A DNA stretch of 64,000 nucleotides from Altererythrobacter lutimaris (GTDB lineage Bacteria; Pseudomonadota; Alphaproteobacteria; Sphingomonadales; Sphingomonadaceae): the NCBI RefSeq assembly GCF_013371495.1, contig NZ_JABWTA010000001.1, positions 62,001 to 126,000 on the forward strand, written 5' to 3'. Of this stretch, positions 44,459-54,065 are shown piece after piece (the first letter of the stretch is position 1; every line of letters starts with the position of its first letter). The position numbers were made by a program, and so were the translations under genes. Below the pieces are notes generated by a model that was not told the origin of the DNA, ran no database searches, and was given only the letters and a program-made list of their open reading frames with translations.

Positions 44459-45484
44459 ATGCAGTTCACCCGCCTTGGGCCGTCAGGTCTTACAGTCTCA
44501 CGACTTTGCCTTGGATGCATGAGCTATGGTGATACGTCCAAGGGCTGGCACGGGGACTGGCTGCTCGACGAAGAGGCCTCTGCGCAATTCTTCCGCCGCT
44601 CACTGGAAGCGGGGATCAATTTCTTCGACACAGCCAATGGTTATGCTGGCGGGACTTCTGAAGAGATTACCGGCAAGCATTTGCGTGCTATGGCTAAGCG
44701 TGACGAGATCGTCGTAGCCACCAAAGCCTATCTGCCATGGCGAGGCGCGCCGAACACGTCGGGTCTTTCGCGAAAGTCACTGATGCAGGCAATCGATGAC
44801 AGCCTGACCCGTCTGGGGATGGACTATGTGGATTTGTATCAGATCCACCGATGGGATGATGCGACACCCATCGAAGAAACCATGGAAGCGCTGCATGATA
44901 TCGTGAAGGCAGGCAAAGCTCGCTATATCGGCGCTTCGTCCATGTATGCCTGGCAATTCGCGAAGGCACAGGAAACCGCGCGTATGAACGGCTGGACGCG
45001 ATTCATCTCCATGCAAAACCAGCTCAATCTCCTCTATCGTGAGGAAGAGCGCGAGATGCTGCCGCTGTGTGCGGATCAGGGCGTCGGTGTGATCCCGTGG
45101 AGCCCGCTTGCGCGAGGCCGTCTGACCCGTCCGGTGGGTGAATCAACTGTCCGAAGCGAAACGGACGGCTTCGGCAAAGTTATCTATGACGACGAGAATG
45201 CAGTCGATCATTCAATCATCGCAAGGGTCGGCGAGATCGCGAAAGCACGCGGCGCAAAGATGGCGAGCGTGGCGTTGGCTTGGCAGTTTACCAAGCCGCA
45301 AGTGGCCTCGCCCATCATTGGGGCTACCAAACCGCACCATATCGACGATGCTGTTGCGGCGCTTGATATTGCGCTCACAGCGGAAGAAATCGAAGCGCTT
45401 GAAGCGCCGTATAGACCCAAGGTACCCACGGGCATGGGAATGAGCCTGCCTCCCATGGATCAGGTTACAGTCCTTCCTGATTGA
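44459..45484 (+). CDS. Aldo/keto reductase
   Basis: A 341-residue TIM-barrel reductase with the N-terminal LGPSGLTVSRLCLGCMSYG, the catalytic Asp/Tyr in FDTANGYAGGTSE, the active-site His region DLYQIHRWD, and C-terminal PIIGATKPHHIDDAV for NADPH. It resembles the YajO/AKR11-13 groups. It follows the SDR by 21 bases. Substrate unknown. Confidence 0.92.
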   Translation: MQFTRLGPSGLTVSRLCLGCMSYGDTSKGWHGDWLLDEEASAQFFRRSLEAGINFFDTANGYAGGTSEEITGKHLRAMAKRDEIVVATKAYLPWRGAPNTSGLSRKSLMQAIDDSLTRLGMDYVDLYQIHRWDDATPIEETMEALHDIVKAGKARYIGASSMYAWQFAKAQETARMNGWTRFISMQNQLNLLYREEEREMLPLCADQGVGVIPWSPLARGRLTRPVGESTVRSETDGFGKVIYDDENAVDHSIIARVGEIAKARGAKMASVALAWQFTKPQVASPIIGATKPHHIDDAVAALDIALTAEEIEALEAPYRPKVPTGMGMSLPPMDQVTVLPD

Positions 45485-45606
45485 AAGTCCTCAATTGCGC
45501 GATGGTCAATCGGATTCCACGAATTGCCAAGAATTGAGGCATAAGAGGGATTGATCGTCGATTCGTGCGTGTTTCCTAGGGGAAACGCCACGAAGCAGAG
45601 AGGACT

Positions 45607-47757
45607 ATGAACACGCACGCGCCCATCAGCGAAGACCAGGCAGAGATCGCGGATAGCGAGCTCTACTTCAATCGCGAATTGAGCTGGCTGAAGTTCAACG
45701 AGCGTGTGCTCGCTGAAGCGGAGAATGAAAGCTATCCACTGCTGGAGCGCCTGCGGTTCCTTTCGATCTCAGGCAGCAATCTTGACGAGTTCATGATGAT
45801 CCGTGTGGCGGGCCTCGTGGGCCAGGTGCAGCGCGGCATCGGCAAGCCATCGATCGACGGACAGACGCCGTCACAACAGCTCGCAGCGATCCGGTCAAAG
45901 CTGGTGGAGCTCAGCGCAAGGCAGCAGACCATCTGGCGCGATTTGCATGATCGCCTCGGTGAGATGCACATTCACGTTGCTGACGAGCACCGGGTCAAAC
46001 CGTCCGCCTATCAATGGCTCAAGAACTACTTTCTGGAGGAGATCCTCCCGATCATCACGCCGCAAGCGCTTGATCCTGCGCACCCGTTTCCCTTCGTCAC
46101 CAACGAGGGGATGGGGCTGCTATTCACGCTCAATCGGGAGGTGGACAAGGAACGGATCATCGAGATGATCCTGATCCCTCCCGCGCTGCCGCGCTATGTT
46201 CGCGTGCCCGGAGAAGAGGCGATCTATGTCAGTATTGCAAGCCTGATTGTCCGTTTCGCCGATCATCTCTTCCCCGGCTTCACAATCAAAGGTAATGGCC
46301 TTTTCAGAGTGCTGCGCGACAGCGATATCGAAATCGAAGAAGAAGCCGAGGACCTGGTGCGCACCTTCCGTAGCGCGATCCAGCGCCGCCGCCGCGGACA
46401 GGTGATCCAGCTGGAAATGGAAGAAGATTTCGACACTCATGCCGAGCAGGTTTTGCTCGAGCAGTTGGGTGTGCACGAAGCAGCGGTCATCAAGACCGAT
46501 GGTATTATTGGTATCGATGGACTGGCCGAGATCGTCGAAGAGGATCGCCCGGATCTCAAATTTGACAGCTATTCGCCGCGCTATCCGGAACGCATTCGCG
46601 AACATGATGGGGACTGCTTCTCCGCCATTCGCGAAAAAGACATCATCATCCACCACCCCTATGAAAGCTTTGAAGTGGTGGTGGACTTCATCCGGCAAGC
46701 GGCGGCCGACCCTGATGTCGTTGCGATCAAGCAGACGCTCTATCGGGCTGGCACACAAAGCTCTGTCATCAATGCTCTGATCGCAGCGGCAGAGAACGGC
46801 AAGTCAGTCACCGCGGTGGTCGAACTCAAAGCGCGCTTTGATGAAGAGCAGAACCTCTTCTGGGCAAACAAGCTGGAGCGGGCCGGAGTTCAAGTCATTT
46901 ACGGATTTGTCGATTGGAAGACGCATGCGAAGGTCGCAATGGTCGTCCGCCGCGAGGAGCAAGGCTTCCGCACATATTGCCACTTCGGCACCGGGAATTA
47001 TCACCCGGTCACAGCCAAGATTTATACCGATCTGAGCTTCTTTACCGCTTCTCCCAAGCTCGGCCGCGATGCCGCGAAGCTGTTCAATTTCGTAACCGGC
47101 TACGTCGAACCGCACAGCATGGAACTGCTTGCGGTCGCACCGCTCAACCTGCGCGAGAGGCTCTATGAGTGCATCGACAAAGAGATCGAAAACGCGCGCA
47201 AAGGCAAGCCTGCGACGATCTGGTTCAAGCTCAATCAGATCACTGACAAGGAAATGATCGACCGGCTTTACGCCGCGAGCCAGGCCGGCGTCGAGGTTGA
47301 GCTTGTTTGCCGTGGTATCTGTTCATTGCGGCCAGGCGTGCCAGGTCTTAGCGAGAATATTCGGGTGAAATCGATTATTGGTCGCTTCCTTGAACACAGC
47401 CGTATTTTCGCTTTTGCCAATGGCCAGTCCATGCCCGGCAGCAAGTCCAAGGTGTTCATCTCGTCCGCTGATCTGATGGGGCGTAACTTGGATCGACGGG
47501 TCGAAGCGCTCATTCCGATCAAGAACAAGACCGTGCACGATCAAGTTTTGCAACAAGTGTTGCTTGCCAATGTGCTCGACACAGAACAAAGCTGGGAGCT
47601 GCATCCTGATGGGAGCTATTCGCGCATGCAGCCTGACGATAAGCCCTTTAATTGTCACCGCTATTTCATGACAAACCCCTCGCTTTCAGGACGAGGAGGG
47701 GCGCTCGAGCCTGATGCGGTGCCGAAACTCGCACTACGCAAAGGGCGTCACGCATGA
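45607..47757 (+). CDS. ppk: Polyphosphate kinase
   Basis: A 716-residue PPK1, normal length, which makes polyphosphate from ATP. It has the N-domain start FNRELSWLKFNERVLAEA, the IIIHHPYESF region, the catalytic histidine H440 in THAKV, the CHFGTGNYHP loop and the C-domain motif FISSADLMGRNLDRRVEAL. The gene overlaps ppx by four bases, so synthesis and breakdown of polyphosphate are co-regulated. A 122-base leader precedes it. Confidence 0.97.
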   Translation: MNTHAPISEDQAEIADSELYFNRELSWLKFNERVLAEAENESYPLLERLRFLSISGSNLDEFMMIRVAGLVGQVQRGIGKPSIDGQTPSQQLAAIRSKLVELSARQQTIWRDLHDRLGEMHIHVADEHRVKPSAYQWLKNYFLEEILPIITPQALDPAHPFPFVTNEGMGLLFTLNREVDKERIIEMILIPPALPRYVRVPGEEAIYVSIASLIVRFADHLFPGFTIKGNGLFRVLRDSDIEIEEEAEDLVRTFRSAIQRRRRGQVIQLEMEEDFDTHAEQVLLEQLGVHEAAVIKTDGIIGIDGLAEIVEEDRPDLKFDSYSPRYPERIREHDGDCFSAIREKDIIIHHPYESFEVVVDFIRQAAADPDVVAIKQTLYRAGTQSSVINALIAAAENGKSVTAVVELKARFDEEQNLFWANKLERAGVQVIYGFVDWKTHAKVAMVVRREEQGFRTYCHFGTGNYHPVTAKIYTDLSFFTASPKLGRDAAKLFNFVTGYVEPHSMELLAVAPLNLRERLYECIDKEIENARKGKPATIWFKLNQITDKEMIDRLYAASQAGVEVELVCRGICSLRPGVPGLSENIRVKSIIGRFLEHSRIFAFANGQSMPGSKSKVFISSADLMGRNLDRRVEALIPIKNKTVHDQVLQQVLLANVLDTEQSWELHPDGSYSRMQPDDKPFNCHRYFMTNPSLSGRGGALEPDAVPKLALRKGRHA

Positions 47758-49328
47758 GCCTTCGCGCACGTCGTACAGACCGCGATGGCATTTTCAGCGG
47801 CAATACGCCGGAACGCGCGATTATCGACATCGGATCGAACACAGTGCGCCTGGTCGTCTATGGTGGCTCCATGCGTGCACCCGTGGTGCTGTTGAACGAA
47901 AAGGTTGCCGCGCGCTTGGGCCGCGAAATGGCCGAGACTGGGCGTATTCCGCAAGATTCATTCGATCTAGCCTTGCAGGGATTACGGCGATTCCGCTTAT
48001 TGCTTGAAGAGCTCGAAATCGAGGACGTGGAAACGGTCGCAACCGCTGCGTCTCGCGAAGCAGAGAATGGACCTGACTTCATCGCAGCGGTCAAAGAACT
48101 CGGCTTCAAGCCGCGTGTCATCTCCGGCGAAGAGGAAGCACGAGTCAGTGCCCAGGGGGTGATCGGTGCCTTCCCGGGCGTCCAAGGCGTGATGGCTGAC
48201 TTGGGCGGAGGCAGTCTGGAACTGATCCGTATTCGGGATGGCGAGACATGCGATGCAGCGTCATTGCCTCTTGGCACCTTGAGGCTCTCCGCATTTGGCG
48301 ACGGTGATCCTGATTCTATGCTCAAAGCCTTGGGCAAAGAGCTGAAGAAGGGCGGCTGGGGCAAGCCCATCGATGCACCGCTCTATCTTGTTGGCGGAAC
48401 GTGGCGCGCGATGGCGGTCTATGCGATGGAGAAGGTCGGGCATCCTCTGAGCGATCCGCACAGCTTGTGGCTTGATCCCAAGCGTGCACGCGTCCTCGCT
48501 GAAGACTTGGCGCAAGCAACGCCTGAAACCCTCCAGCAAATCGAGCGCATCTCGACCATGCGTTCCAACACGATGCCGCATGCAGCCGTGCTACTTCGGG
48601 CAATGCTGAAAAAGCTCCAACCTGAGCGGCTTGTGTTCTCGTCATGGGGACTGCGCGAAGGGCTGCTTTATGACCGGCTTGAGATCGGTGCTCGCTCGCA
48701 GGATCCGCTGCTTGCCGGTCTAACCCTGTTCGCAGCCCAGCGTGGGGCACCACCTCGACTTTCGACGCGTGTCGCAGGATGGACGGTGGATGCAGTGCCG
48801 GCTGGCAAACATGGCTCAGAACGCTTGCGGCTCGCGGCAACGATGCTGTCGCTCGCTTCCATGCAGATTGAACCCAATTTGCGGCTCCACCAGGCAGTGG
48901 ATTGGGCGCTGCATAAGCGCTGGATCGGGATTGAAGCGCATGAGCGTGCAATGATGGCAGCGGCAGTATGTGCCAACCGCAACCATCTGGATTTGCCATC
49001 TGAAGTCACAGCTTTGGCGAGCGAAGAGGCCTTGAACGAGGCGATTGGCTGGGGGCTGTCGATCCGGCTTGCAAGGCGTCTCGGAGCGCGCTCCAAGCGA
49101 TCATTCCAAGTCAGCAGGCTGCTCCGCGACGGGGATAAGCTCGTGCTGCAACTGCGTGAAAGCCACAGGGATTTGCGCGGTCTGCCACAAGACAAGGATA
49201 TGACCTTGCTGGCGAACCATCTCGGCGGCGACTATGAAATCCGCACTGTTCCCGACGAAGAATGGGACGTTTCAAGCGAGAGCGGAAACGACGATCCCTT
49301 CGATAGCGTCAGCCAAGCGGCGGAGTAA
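47754..49328 (+). CDS. ppx: Exopolyphosphatase (Ppx/GppA family)
   Basis: A 524-residue ASKHA-fold phosphatase with IIDIGSNTVRLVVYG near residue 23, TAASREAENG, and ADLGGGSLELIRI. The C-terminal part has HD-like helical residues (LAATMLSLASMQIEP), the usual second half of long-form Ppx proteins. It hydrolyses polyphosphate and possibly pppGpp. Coupled with ppk by an ATGA overlap. The tail of about 20 acidic residues is disordered. Confidence 0.94.
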   Translation: MSLRARRTDRDGIFSGNTPERAIIDIGSNTVRLVVYGGSMRAPVVLLNEKVAARLGREMAETGRIPQDSFDLALQGLRRFRLLLEELEIEDVETVATAASREAENGPDFIAAVKELGFKPRVISGEEEARVSAQGVIGAFPGVQGVMADLGGGSLELIRIRDGETCDAASLPLGTLRLSAFGDGDPDSMLKALGKELKKGGWGKPIDAPLYLVGGTWRAMAVYAMEKVGHPLSDPHSLWLDPKRARVLAEDLAQATPETLQQIERISTMRSNTMPHAAVLLRAMLKKLQPERLVFSSWGLREGLLYDRLEIGARSQDPLLAGLTLFAAQRGAPPRLSTRVAGWTVDAVPAGKHGSERLRLAATMLSLASMQIEPNLRLHQAVDWALHKRWIGIEAHERAMMAAAVCANRNHLDLPSEVTALASEEALNEAIGWGLSIRLARRLGARSKRSFQVSRLLRDGDKLVLQLRESHRDLRGLPQDKDMTLLANHLGGDYEIRTVPDEEWDVSSESGNDDPFDSVSQAAE

Positions 49329-49331
49329 GCC

Positions 49332-50108
49332 CTAGCTTGCACCGGTCTTGCTGCTTGCGAATGGGGAGAAGTCCGTATCGGTGTCAAACAGGTCGACGCC
49401 CTCTGCGCGCTTGAGCTTGTTGACGACCAGATAGGTCACTGGCGTGAGCAACGCCTCCCATGCGGTCTTGATAAGCCATTGCGAGATCACAACCTGAACC
49501 AGCGTTTCAGGTGGCCATCCGGCAATGCCCCAAAATGCAAGCGGGTAGAAGATCAGGCTGTCGAGCCCTTGGCCGACCACAGTCGATCCGATCGTGCGGC
49601 TCCATAGATGTTTGCCCTGCGTCCAGACTTTCATCTTTGCCATCACGAAGGAGTTGGCAAACTCCCCGGCCCAGAATGCGACCATGCTTGCGATTACGAT
49701 CCGCCAGCTATTGCCGAAGACATTCTCATAGTCGCTCTGGAACGGCCATCCGTCAGCTGGCGGCAGGCTTACGACCACCCACGCCATGAACGCCATAAAG
49801 GCGAGAGCGGCAAAGCCGGTCCAGATCACACGCCGCGCGCGGGCATACCCATAGACCTCCGTCAGCACGTCGCCGATGATGTAGCTGATGGGAAAGAACA
49901 GGACGCCTGCCCCGAAGATCCATGGATCGCCGCCGGGTAGCGTTATGTAGCTCGGTTTCGAAGCGCCAATCAGGTTGGAGAGCAGCAGGATCGTCACGAA
50001 CGCTGCCATCACCAGATCGTAATAGCGGAAGCTGCTGGGTGCTGTGGAGGTGCGCTGCGGCGCTGAGCTTACTTCGGAATTTTCCATCGCTGCGCGCCCT
50101 AACGCCAT
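49332..50108 (-). CDS. Queuosine precursor transporter (YhhQ/VUT family)
   Basis: A 258-residue membrane protein with six hydrophobic helices and the family landmarks LLSNLIGASK, PISYIIGDVLTEVYGYARARRVIW, GNSWRIVIASMVAFWAGEFANSFVMAK and the conserved GSTVVGQGLDSLIFYP. It takes up a 7-deazaguanine precursor for tRNA modification. The ATG at 50108 has GAGGGG four bases upstream, better than the ATG seven codons in. It converges on ppx with 3 bases between the stops. Confidence 0.92.
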   Translation of the reverse strand: MALGRAAMENSEVSSAPQRTSTAPSSFRYYDLVMAAFVTILLLSNLIGASKPSYITLPGGDPWIFGAGVLFFPISYIIGDVLTEVYGYARARRVIWTGFAALAFMAFMAWVVVSLPPADGWPFQSDYENVFGNSWRIVIASMVAFWAGEFANSFVMAKMKVWTQGKHLWSRTIGSTVVGQGLDSLIFYPLAFWGIAGWPPETLVQVVISQWLIKTAWEALLTPVTYLVVNKLKRAEGVDLFDTDTDFSPFASSKTGAS

Positions 50109-50147
50109 TTGCCCCTCAGGAAAAGCACGCTAAGGAGCGCGCGGCGC

Positions 50148-50224
50148 GCGCCCGTAGCTCATCTGGATAGAGCGCGAGACTTCTAATCTTGAGGCAGCAG
50201 GTTCGAGTCCTGCCGGGCGCGCCA
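50148..50224 (+). tRNA. tRNA-Arg, anticodon UCU
   Basis: The sequence folds as a cloverleaf: acceptor GCGCCCG/CGGGCGC, D-arm GCTC...GAGC, anticodon stem CGAGA/TCTTG with loop CTTCTAA (anticodon TCT), T-arm GCAGG-TTCGAGT-CCTGC, discriminator G and encoded CCA at 50222-50224. It reads AGA codons. Its 3' end marks the junction with phage-type DNA. Confidence 0.96.
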
Positions 50225-50293
50225 TGAAATCAATAGCTTAGCAGTTACCTGATGCTCAATCAGGTAACATATAGGATACAAAATGAGGCCAAA

Positions 50294-50869
50294 ATGCTTG
50301 AGCTGATAACCAACAATCTGGCTGAATCGGTCTCGATTGGCACGGTCATTCTAGGCTTCGCATTGGAGCGAATTTTCCGACTTAAAGCGAAGCTTTTCTA
50401 CAGTATTCGCCACGCATCGAGTTATCCCGTTGAAGAACCCCTTCATGACAAAGACGGCAAAGTGATCCAGAAAATGCAGGTCGTTCATACGGCTAGTATT
50501 GTGGCGGAAAATACCGGCCTTCAGCCAGCCACTGATGTTGAATTTACCTTCAACTGGAAGCCACCCATATTTACCGTGTATCCTGGACGCGCCTTCGAGG
50601 CGAGCACCACAGGGATGGGGCGCTGGTCACTTACTCTGCCAAGCCTTGCACCAAAAGAGGTATTTGTGATCGAGATTATGAGCATTAATCAGGAACTGCC
50701 TATGCTAACTGCGGTCAGATCTCGAGAAGTTGAGGGCAAGGCAATCGCCATGATCCCTCAACGCGCAGTTTCCCCATGGCTGGTCCGTCTCGAAATCATG
50801 CTTTCGCTGATCGGGATAGGTACTTGCATGTATTTCTTAGCCAGCTTCATTGAGGCGATTCTAGGATAG
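50294..50869 (+). CDS. Hypothetical two-helix membrane protein
   Basis: A 191-residue protein started at ATG 50294, preceded by a GAGG site; an ATG at 50252 is less likely. It has one hydrophobic helix near the N-terminus (SIGTVILGFALERIF) and one at the C-terminus (LSLIGIGTCMYFLASFIEAIL). Between them is a beta-rich soluble domain (HTASIVAENTGLQPATDVEFTFNW), which looks like an Ig-like or similar sandwich. No family is recognised. It is the first gene after the tRNA and is followed by a terminator. Confidence 0.68.
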   Translation: MLELITNNLAESVSIGTVILGFALERIFRLKAKLFYSIRHASSYPVEEPLHDKDGKVIQKMQVVHTASIVAENTGLQPATDVEFTFNWKPPIFTVYPGRAFEASTTGMGRWSLTLPSLAPKEVFVIEIMSINQELPMLTAVRSREVEGKAIAMIPQRAVSPWLVRLEIMLSLIGIGTCMYFLASFIEAILG

Positions 50870-50922
50870 CTACTAAAAATTCATCGCGTGTTTAACTCCT
50901 CGCGAATGACTCTAGCTTTGAG

Positions 50923-50955
50923 CCCCGTCACCGCAATGTGGCGGGGTTTCTTCTT
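50923..50955 (+). terminator. Rho-independent terminator after the two-helix protein gene
   Basis: A 9-bp stem, CCCCGTCAC (50923-50931) with GTGGCGGGG (50938-50946) including one G-T pair, has a 6-base loop and is followed by TTTCTTCTT. It ends the transcript of 50294-50869 and also shows that a GTG at 50938 cannot be the start of the next gene. Confidence 0.85.
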
Positions 50956-50994
50956 GCCTTGCGCTTAAGGAAGATTCCCGCCAGTCCCATAAAC

Positions 50995-52074
50995 ATGAAC
51001 AACAGGTTTTACGGCATTCTTGAGCAGCAACTGCGCTTGCAGCGCCAATTCAAGGAAATTGGCCTTGGTCTGCGACCATACGATCAGATCCGAGAGGCGA
51101 TGGAGACAGTCTATCCGACCATGTCGGTACTGGACAGGTTAGGCCTTACGAACAATGCGTTGATCGAATATACGAACATATCAAAGGAGATGGCCCAGAT
51201 CGACTTCCCGACCGCTCGCCAATCTCTGTTCCCTCTCAACCGCAACATAGGTGAAGACTTTGCAGGCATCTCGAATGCAACGCGAGGCCTTCGAGACCTG
51301 TTCAATGAGAGTGAAGTGCTGAAGGCAATGGAGGGCTTCACTCCAGCCCTAACTGACATGCTGAAAGGCTCGCAAGGTGCTGTAAATGCTCTGAACCTAG
51401 CGGTTGATCAGAGCCTAGGAAACTATCGTGACGCCTTCGGTATAGCTGGCGGTCTCGCCGAGAGACTGGCGACCGACCAGGCTGGGATAATCGATGCGGT
51501 AAGAGCCCTGACCTTGCCGGAATTATCTGATACCGCCCGTGCATTCAGAGACCTCGGAATTGGTGACTGGGAAGACATTGACGAAGAGAGCGACGACGAG
51601 GTGCGCGGGCGTCTCACAACCGTAATCGCGATGTTGCTCCAGCAACTTGATTTTCGGAATTGGGCCCCTGCTGAGTACATTGCAATAATAGCGTTGATCT
51701 ATACCATCGCTAACCCGTCATACACCAAGGAAGATCGCCAGTTTGCGAAAGAATCAAGCAAACAGGTCGCAAAGCTTCAAGAGGAAGCAGAAGAAGCCAC
51801 CAAAGCTCTCCAGCATCTATTGCGTGCTGAAGCAGAAAGAGGCTTGTATTTGGAGTATGTCTCAAATCTGCCTCGGGCCAGGGTGGTCAATCGCGCATAC
51901 ATTCGAGAAAGTGCCAATGGAAAATCAGCGCACATAGCAACATTGAGGGCGGACTCAGCATTGGCGATCAGGCGGATCGAAGGACCATGGGCCTTGGTAA
52001 TCTATCGTGATTCCCTGACCGATGAGTTGGCTGAGGGATGGGTCTGGAAGGCCTCAATCACCGAGCTTGAATAA
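50995..52074 (+). CDS. Hypothetical protein with C-terminal SH3-like domain
   Basis: A 359-residue protein started at ATG 50995, after the terminator. The N-terminal 230 residues are helical and amphipathic with no known motif. A hydrophobic stretch EYIAIIALIYTIANP at about residue 225 could be a membrane segment, followed by a coiled coil (residues 245-280). The last 65 residues fit a bacterial SH3b pattern (RVVNRAYIRESANGKSA...GPWALVIY...GWVWKASI). A+T-rich codons suggest recent acquisition. The stop overlaps the converging gene by 17 bases. Possibly element cargo; no function assigned. Confidence 0.68.
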   Translation: MNNRFYGILEQQLRLQRQFKEIGLGLRPYDQIREAMETVYPTMSVLDRLGLTNNALIEYTNISKEMAQIDFPTARQSLFPLNRNIGEDFAGISNATRGLRDLFNESEVLKAMEGFTPALTDMLKGSQGAVNALNLAVDQSLGNYRDAFGIAGGLAERLATDQAGIIDAVRALTLPELSDTARAFRDLGIGDWEDIDEESDDEVRGRLTTVIAMLLQQLDFRNWAPAEYIAIIALIYTIANPSYTKEDRQFAKESSKQVAKLQEEAEEATKALQHLLRAEAERGLYLEYVSNLPRARVVNRAYIRESANGKSAHIATLRADSALAIRRIEGPWALVIYRDSLTDELAEGWVWKASITELE

Positions 52075-52726
52075 CCTCCCCCACCCGATCATCAAACTCG
52101 TGCAGCTTCCACTCCTCAACGCCCTTGGCTGAAACCTTGGTGATCCGGATCTCTCCGCCCACGCCAATTCCGTTGCGGCCACTCGCCCATTCAGTCGGCT
52201 TACGCTGAGCTTGCACGAACTTCATTGAATCTGCCCGAGGATTGAAATTCTCAGGCTTAGTTATGTCGATTGTCGTGTCAGTCCCCCAAACCTCAACAGG
52301 CTCAACATAGGGCAGGATCATCGCGCGCTTTGGATACCACCTCCAAGCATTCGCTTCAGGCTCCCCATCCGCAGGATCAGTAAAAAAGTAACACCCAAAC
52401 GCCCGACTCAGCTCAGCAGAATAGTATGCAGCAATCCAACGGGTCATCTCTTGCGCAGGATTGTGACCGTCTCGCTCATATACCCGTTTCACAACTTGCT
52501 TGAAGCGATCGAGCGTAAAGGCCTGTTTGGCGAAAACCTCCAGGCAAGCGATATGCACCTTCGCAAGGATATGTCCTGAGCCCACCGCTGAGATCACGAC
52601 AGGTACGCCGTCGATCAGAATGGATTTGGGCTCATGCATTAGCACTTGCCCAGTTTCATCGAAGAAAGCGGAATCGGTTACGAGATATGCCGCCTCGTCC
52701 TGAACGATAAGATTGCAGAGGCTCAT
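52058..52726 (-). CDS. Phage-type protein, possible Ntn-hydrolase-like fold
   Basis: A 222-residue protein with an N-terminal beta-beta pattern (NLIVQDEAAYLVTDSAFFD, then MHEPKSILIDGVPVVISAVGSG) similar to the first strands of proteasome/HslV-type Ntn hydrolases, but with no obvious N-terminal catalytic residue after Met. A function in virion assembly or host modulation cannot be told. It overlaps the upstream gene by four bases and is the last gene of the minus-strand phage run. Confidence 0.65.
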   Translation of the reverse strand: MSLCNLIVQDEAAYLVTDSAFFDETGQVLMHEPKSILIDGVPVVISAVGSGHILAKVHIACLEVFAKQAFTLDRFKQVVKRVYERDGHNPAQEMTRWIAAYYSAELSRAFGCYFFTDPADGEPEANAWRWYPKRAMILPYVEPVEVWGTDTTIDITKPENFNPRADSMKFVQAQRKPTEWASGRNGIGVGGEIRITKVSAKGVEEWKLHEFDDRVGEVIQAR

Positions 52727-54063
52727 GAAATGTATCCTTCATCATTTCGATGCAGCTTGCTTCGTTGCGCCGGTATGAAGACGCTAGACACTCCCGCGCT
52801 GAGAGCTTGTGAACGCATCAATGCCCGAAACTCTTCCGGCACACGTTGCTTGAACTTTGATGAGTTTGCAGCATCCGCCATCCGGTCAAGCAGCGCAGCT
52901 TCGGCTTTCGCCTGATTGGCCTCCTCCATCTTGCGAGCGAATTGATTGGCTGCGCGGGCAGCTCGATCGAAACCGGCAACCGCAGAGGTTTGCGCAGTCG
53001 TTCCGCTCAAGGTTTGCAAGAAGGTTGCCGCGGCGGCGCCTGGACGTGCCGCCAGGTACTCGTTCAATGTGCCTTGAGGATTGAGGTTCACCCATTCCGA
53101 AAGGTCCTGCATCAATGTCGCAATTTGTTCGTTCGGTATCTCCTCGCCCAGTTGGCGTAGAAGCGTCTTTCCGAATGGCGACTTTGTGGTGATCGAATCG
53201 ACAAGTGCCGAAGCCGGGATCTTCTCGGTCAGCGTTTCGATTGCGCCCACTTCAACGGCATACTTGATCGATGTGACACGATCAGCGCCCCGCAGCCGTG
53301 CATCGGCATAAGATGGAACGCCAGTTTGCACTCCCATCATGCCAGCAGATACATTCGGGTTGCGCGTCAGTACGCCAGCAACGAGCGCCATAGCGCTTTG
53401 AGGCGTTTGTTCGATCCCTTGCAAGATGTTTTCTTGCACAAAGCCGGTGTAATCTGGACGTGCCTCAGCAACGGCAATTGAGGCCTGAGAAACTCCTGCT
53501 TCAAAATAGGCTCTTCGATCAGCAGCGCGGCGCTCCAACTGGCCGCGCGTGAGAGTGTTAGGCGCAGCAATTCTATCAACGAAATCCATGGCGCTGCCAA
53601 CGCTATCCGCCAAAGAGAAATTCATCTTTGCGCCTTGAAGGCCAACACCCTTAAATGCTGCCTCGGCAGTTGCGGGAAGCTTCTTGATGGTGTCCCAGAT
53701 GCTTCCCAGCGTGCCCAAGCTTTCCGCATCATCTTGCGCCATGATAGCGCCGCGTGGGTTTTGAGCGGACCAGCGACCGACTTCAGGGAATTGCTCTGTT
53801 AAGCCAACAAACTTGCGCGTTTGCAGTGCGCGCTCAGTGTCATCGACGTTCTGGACCTCGTAAGGTTCGACACCAGCTTCACGAGCCACGCGCTCTTGCC
53901 GAGCAATCTGATCAGGTGGCGGCGAGAATTGCATATCCTCGCGCAGCTTGTCAGCCTGCATACGCTGAATTTCAGCCTGAACGGGATCTAATGCAGCCGT
54001 GCGCTCAGTCTTGCGCTCTTGCCGCTCAAAGCGTTTCGCATAGTCAAAGGGATTGGTAGCCAC
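52723..54063 (-). CDS. Phage-associated protein, possible virion-internal protein
   Basis: A 446-residue, Ala/Gln/Arg-rich helical protein with no catalytic motif I can name. The N-terminus (NPFDYAKRFERQERKTER) and the region of conserved-looking helices 240-360 are of the type seen in long virion-internal or polyvalent phage proteins, but the gene is shorter than those, so it may be a remnant of one. It overlaps the downstream gene as ATGA. Assignment is by phage context only. Confidence 0.6.
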   Translation of the reverse strand: MATNPFDYAKRFERQERKTERTAALDPVQAEIQRMQADKLREDMQFSPPPDQIARQERVAREAGVEPYEVQNVDDTERALQTRKFVGLTEQFPEVGRWSAQNPRGAIMAQDDAESLGTLGSIWDTIKKLPATAEAAFKGVGLQGAKMNFSLADSVGSAMDFVDRIAAPNTLTRGQLERRAADRRAYFEAGVSQASIAVAEARPDYTGFVQENILQGIEQTPQSAMALVAGVLTRNPNVSAGMMGVQTGVPSYADARLRGADRVTSIKYAVEVGAIETLTEKIPASALVDSITTKSPFGKTLLRQLGEEIPNEQIATLMQDLSEWVNLNPQGTLNEYLAARPGAAAATFLQTLSGTTAQTSAVAGFDRAARAANQFARKMEEANQAKAEAALLDRMADAANSSKFKQRVPEEFRALMRSQALSAGVSSVFIPAQRSKLHRNDEGYIS

Positions 54064-54065
54064 TG

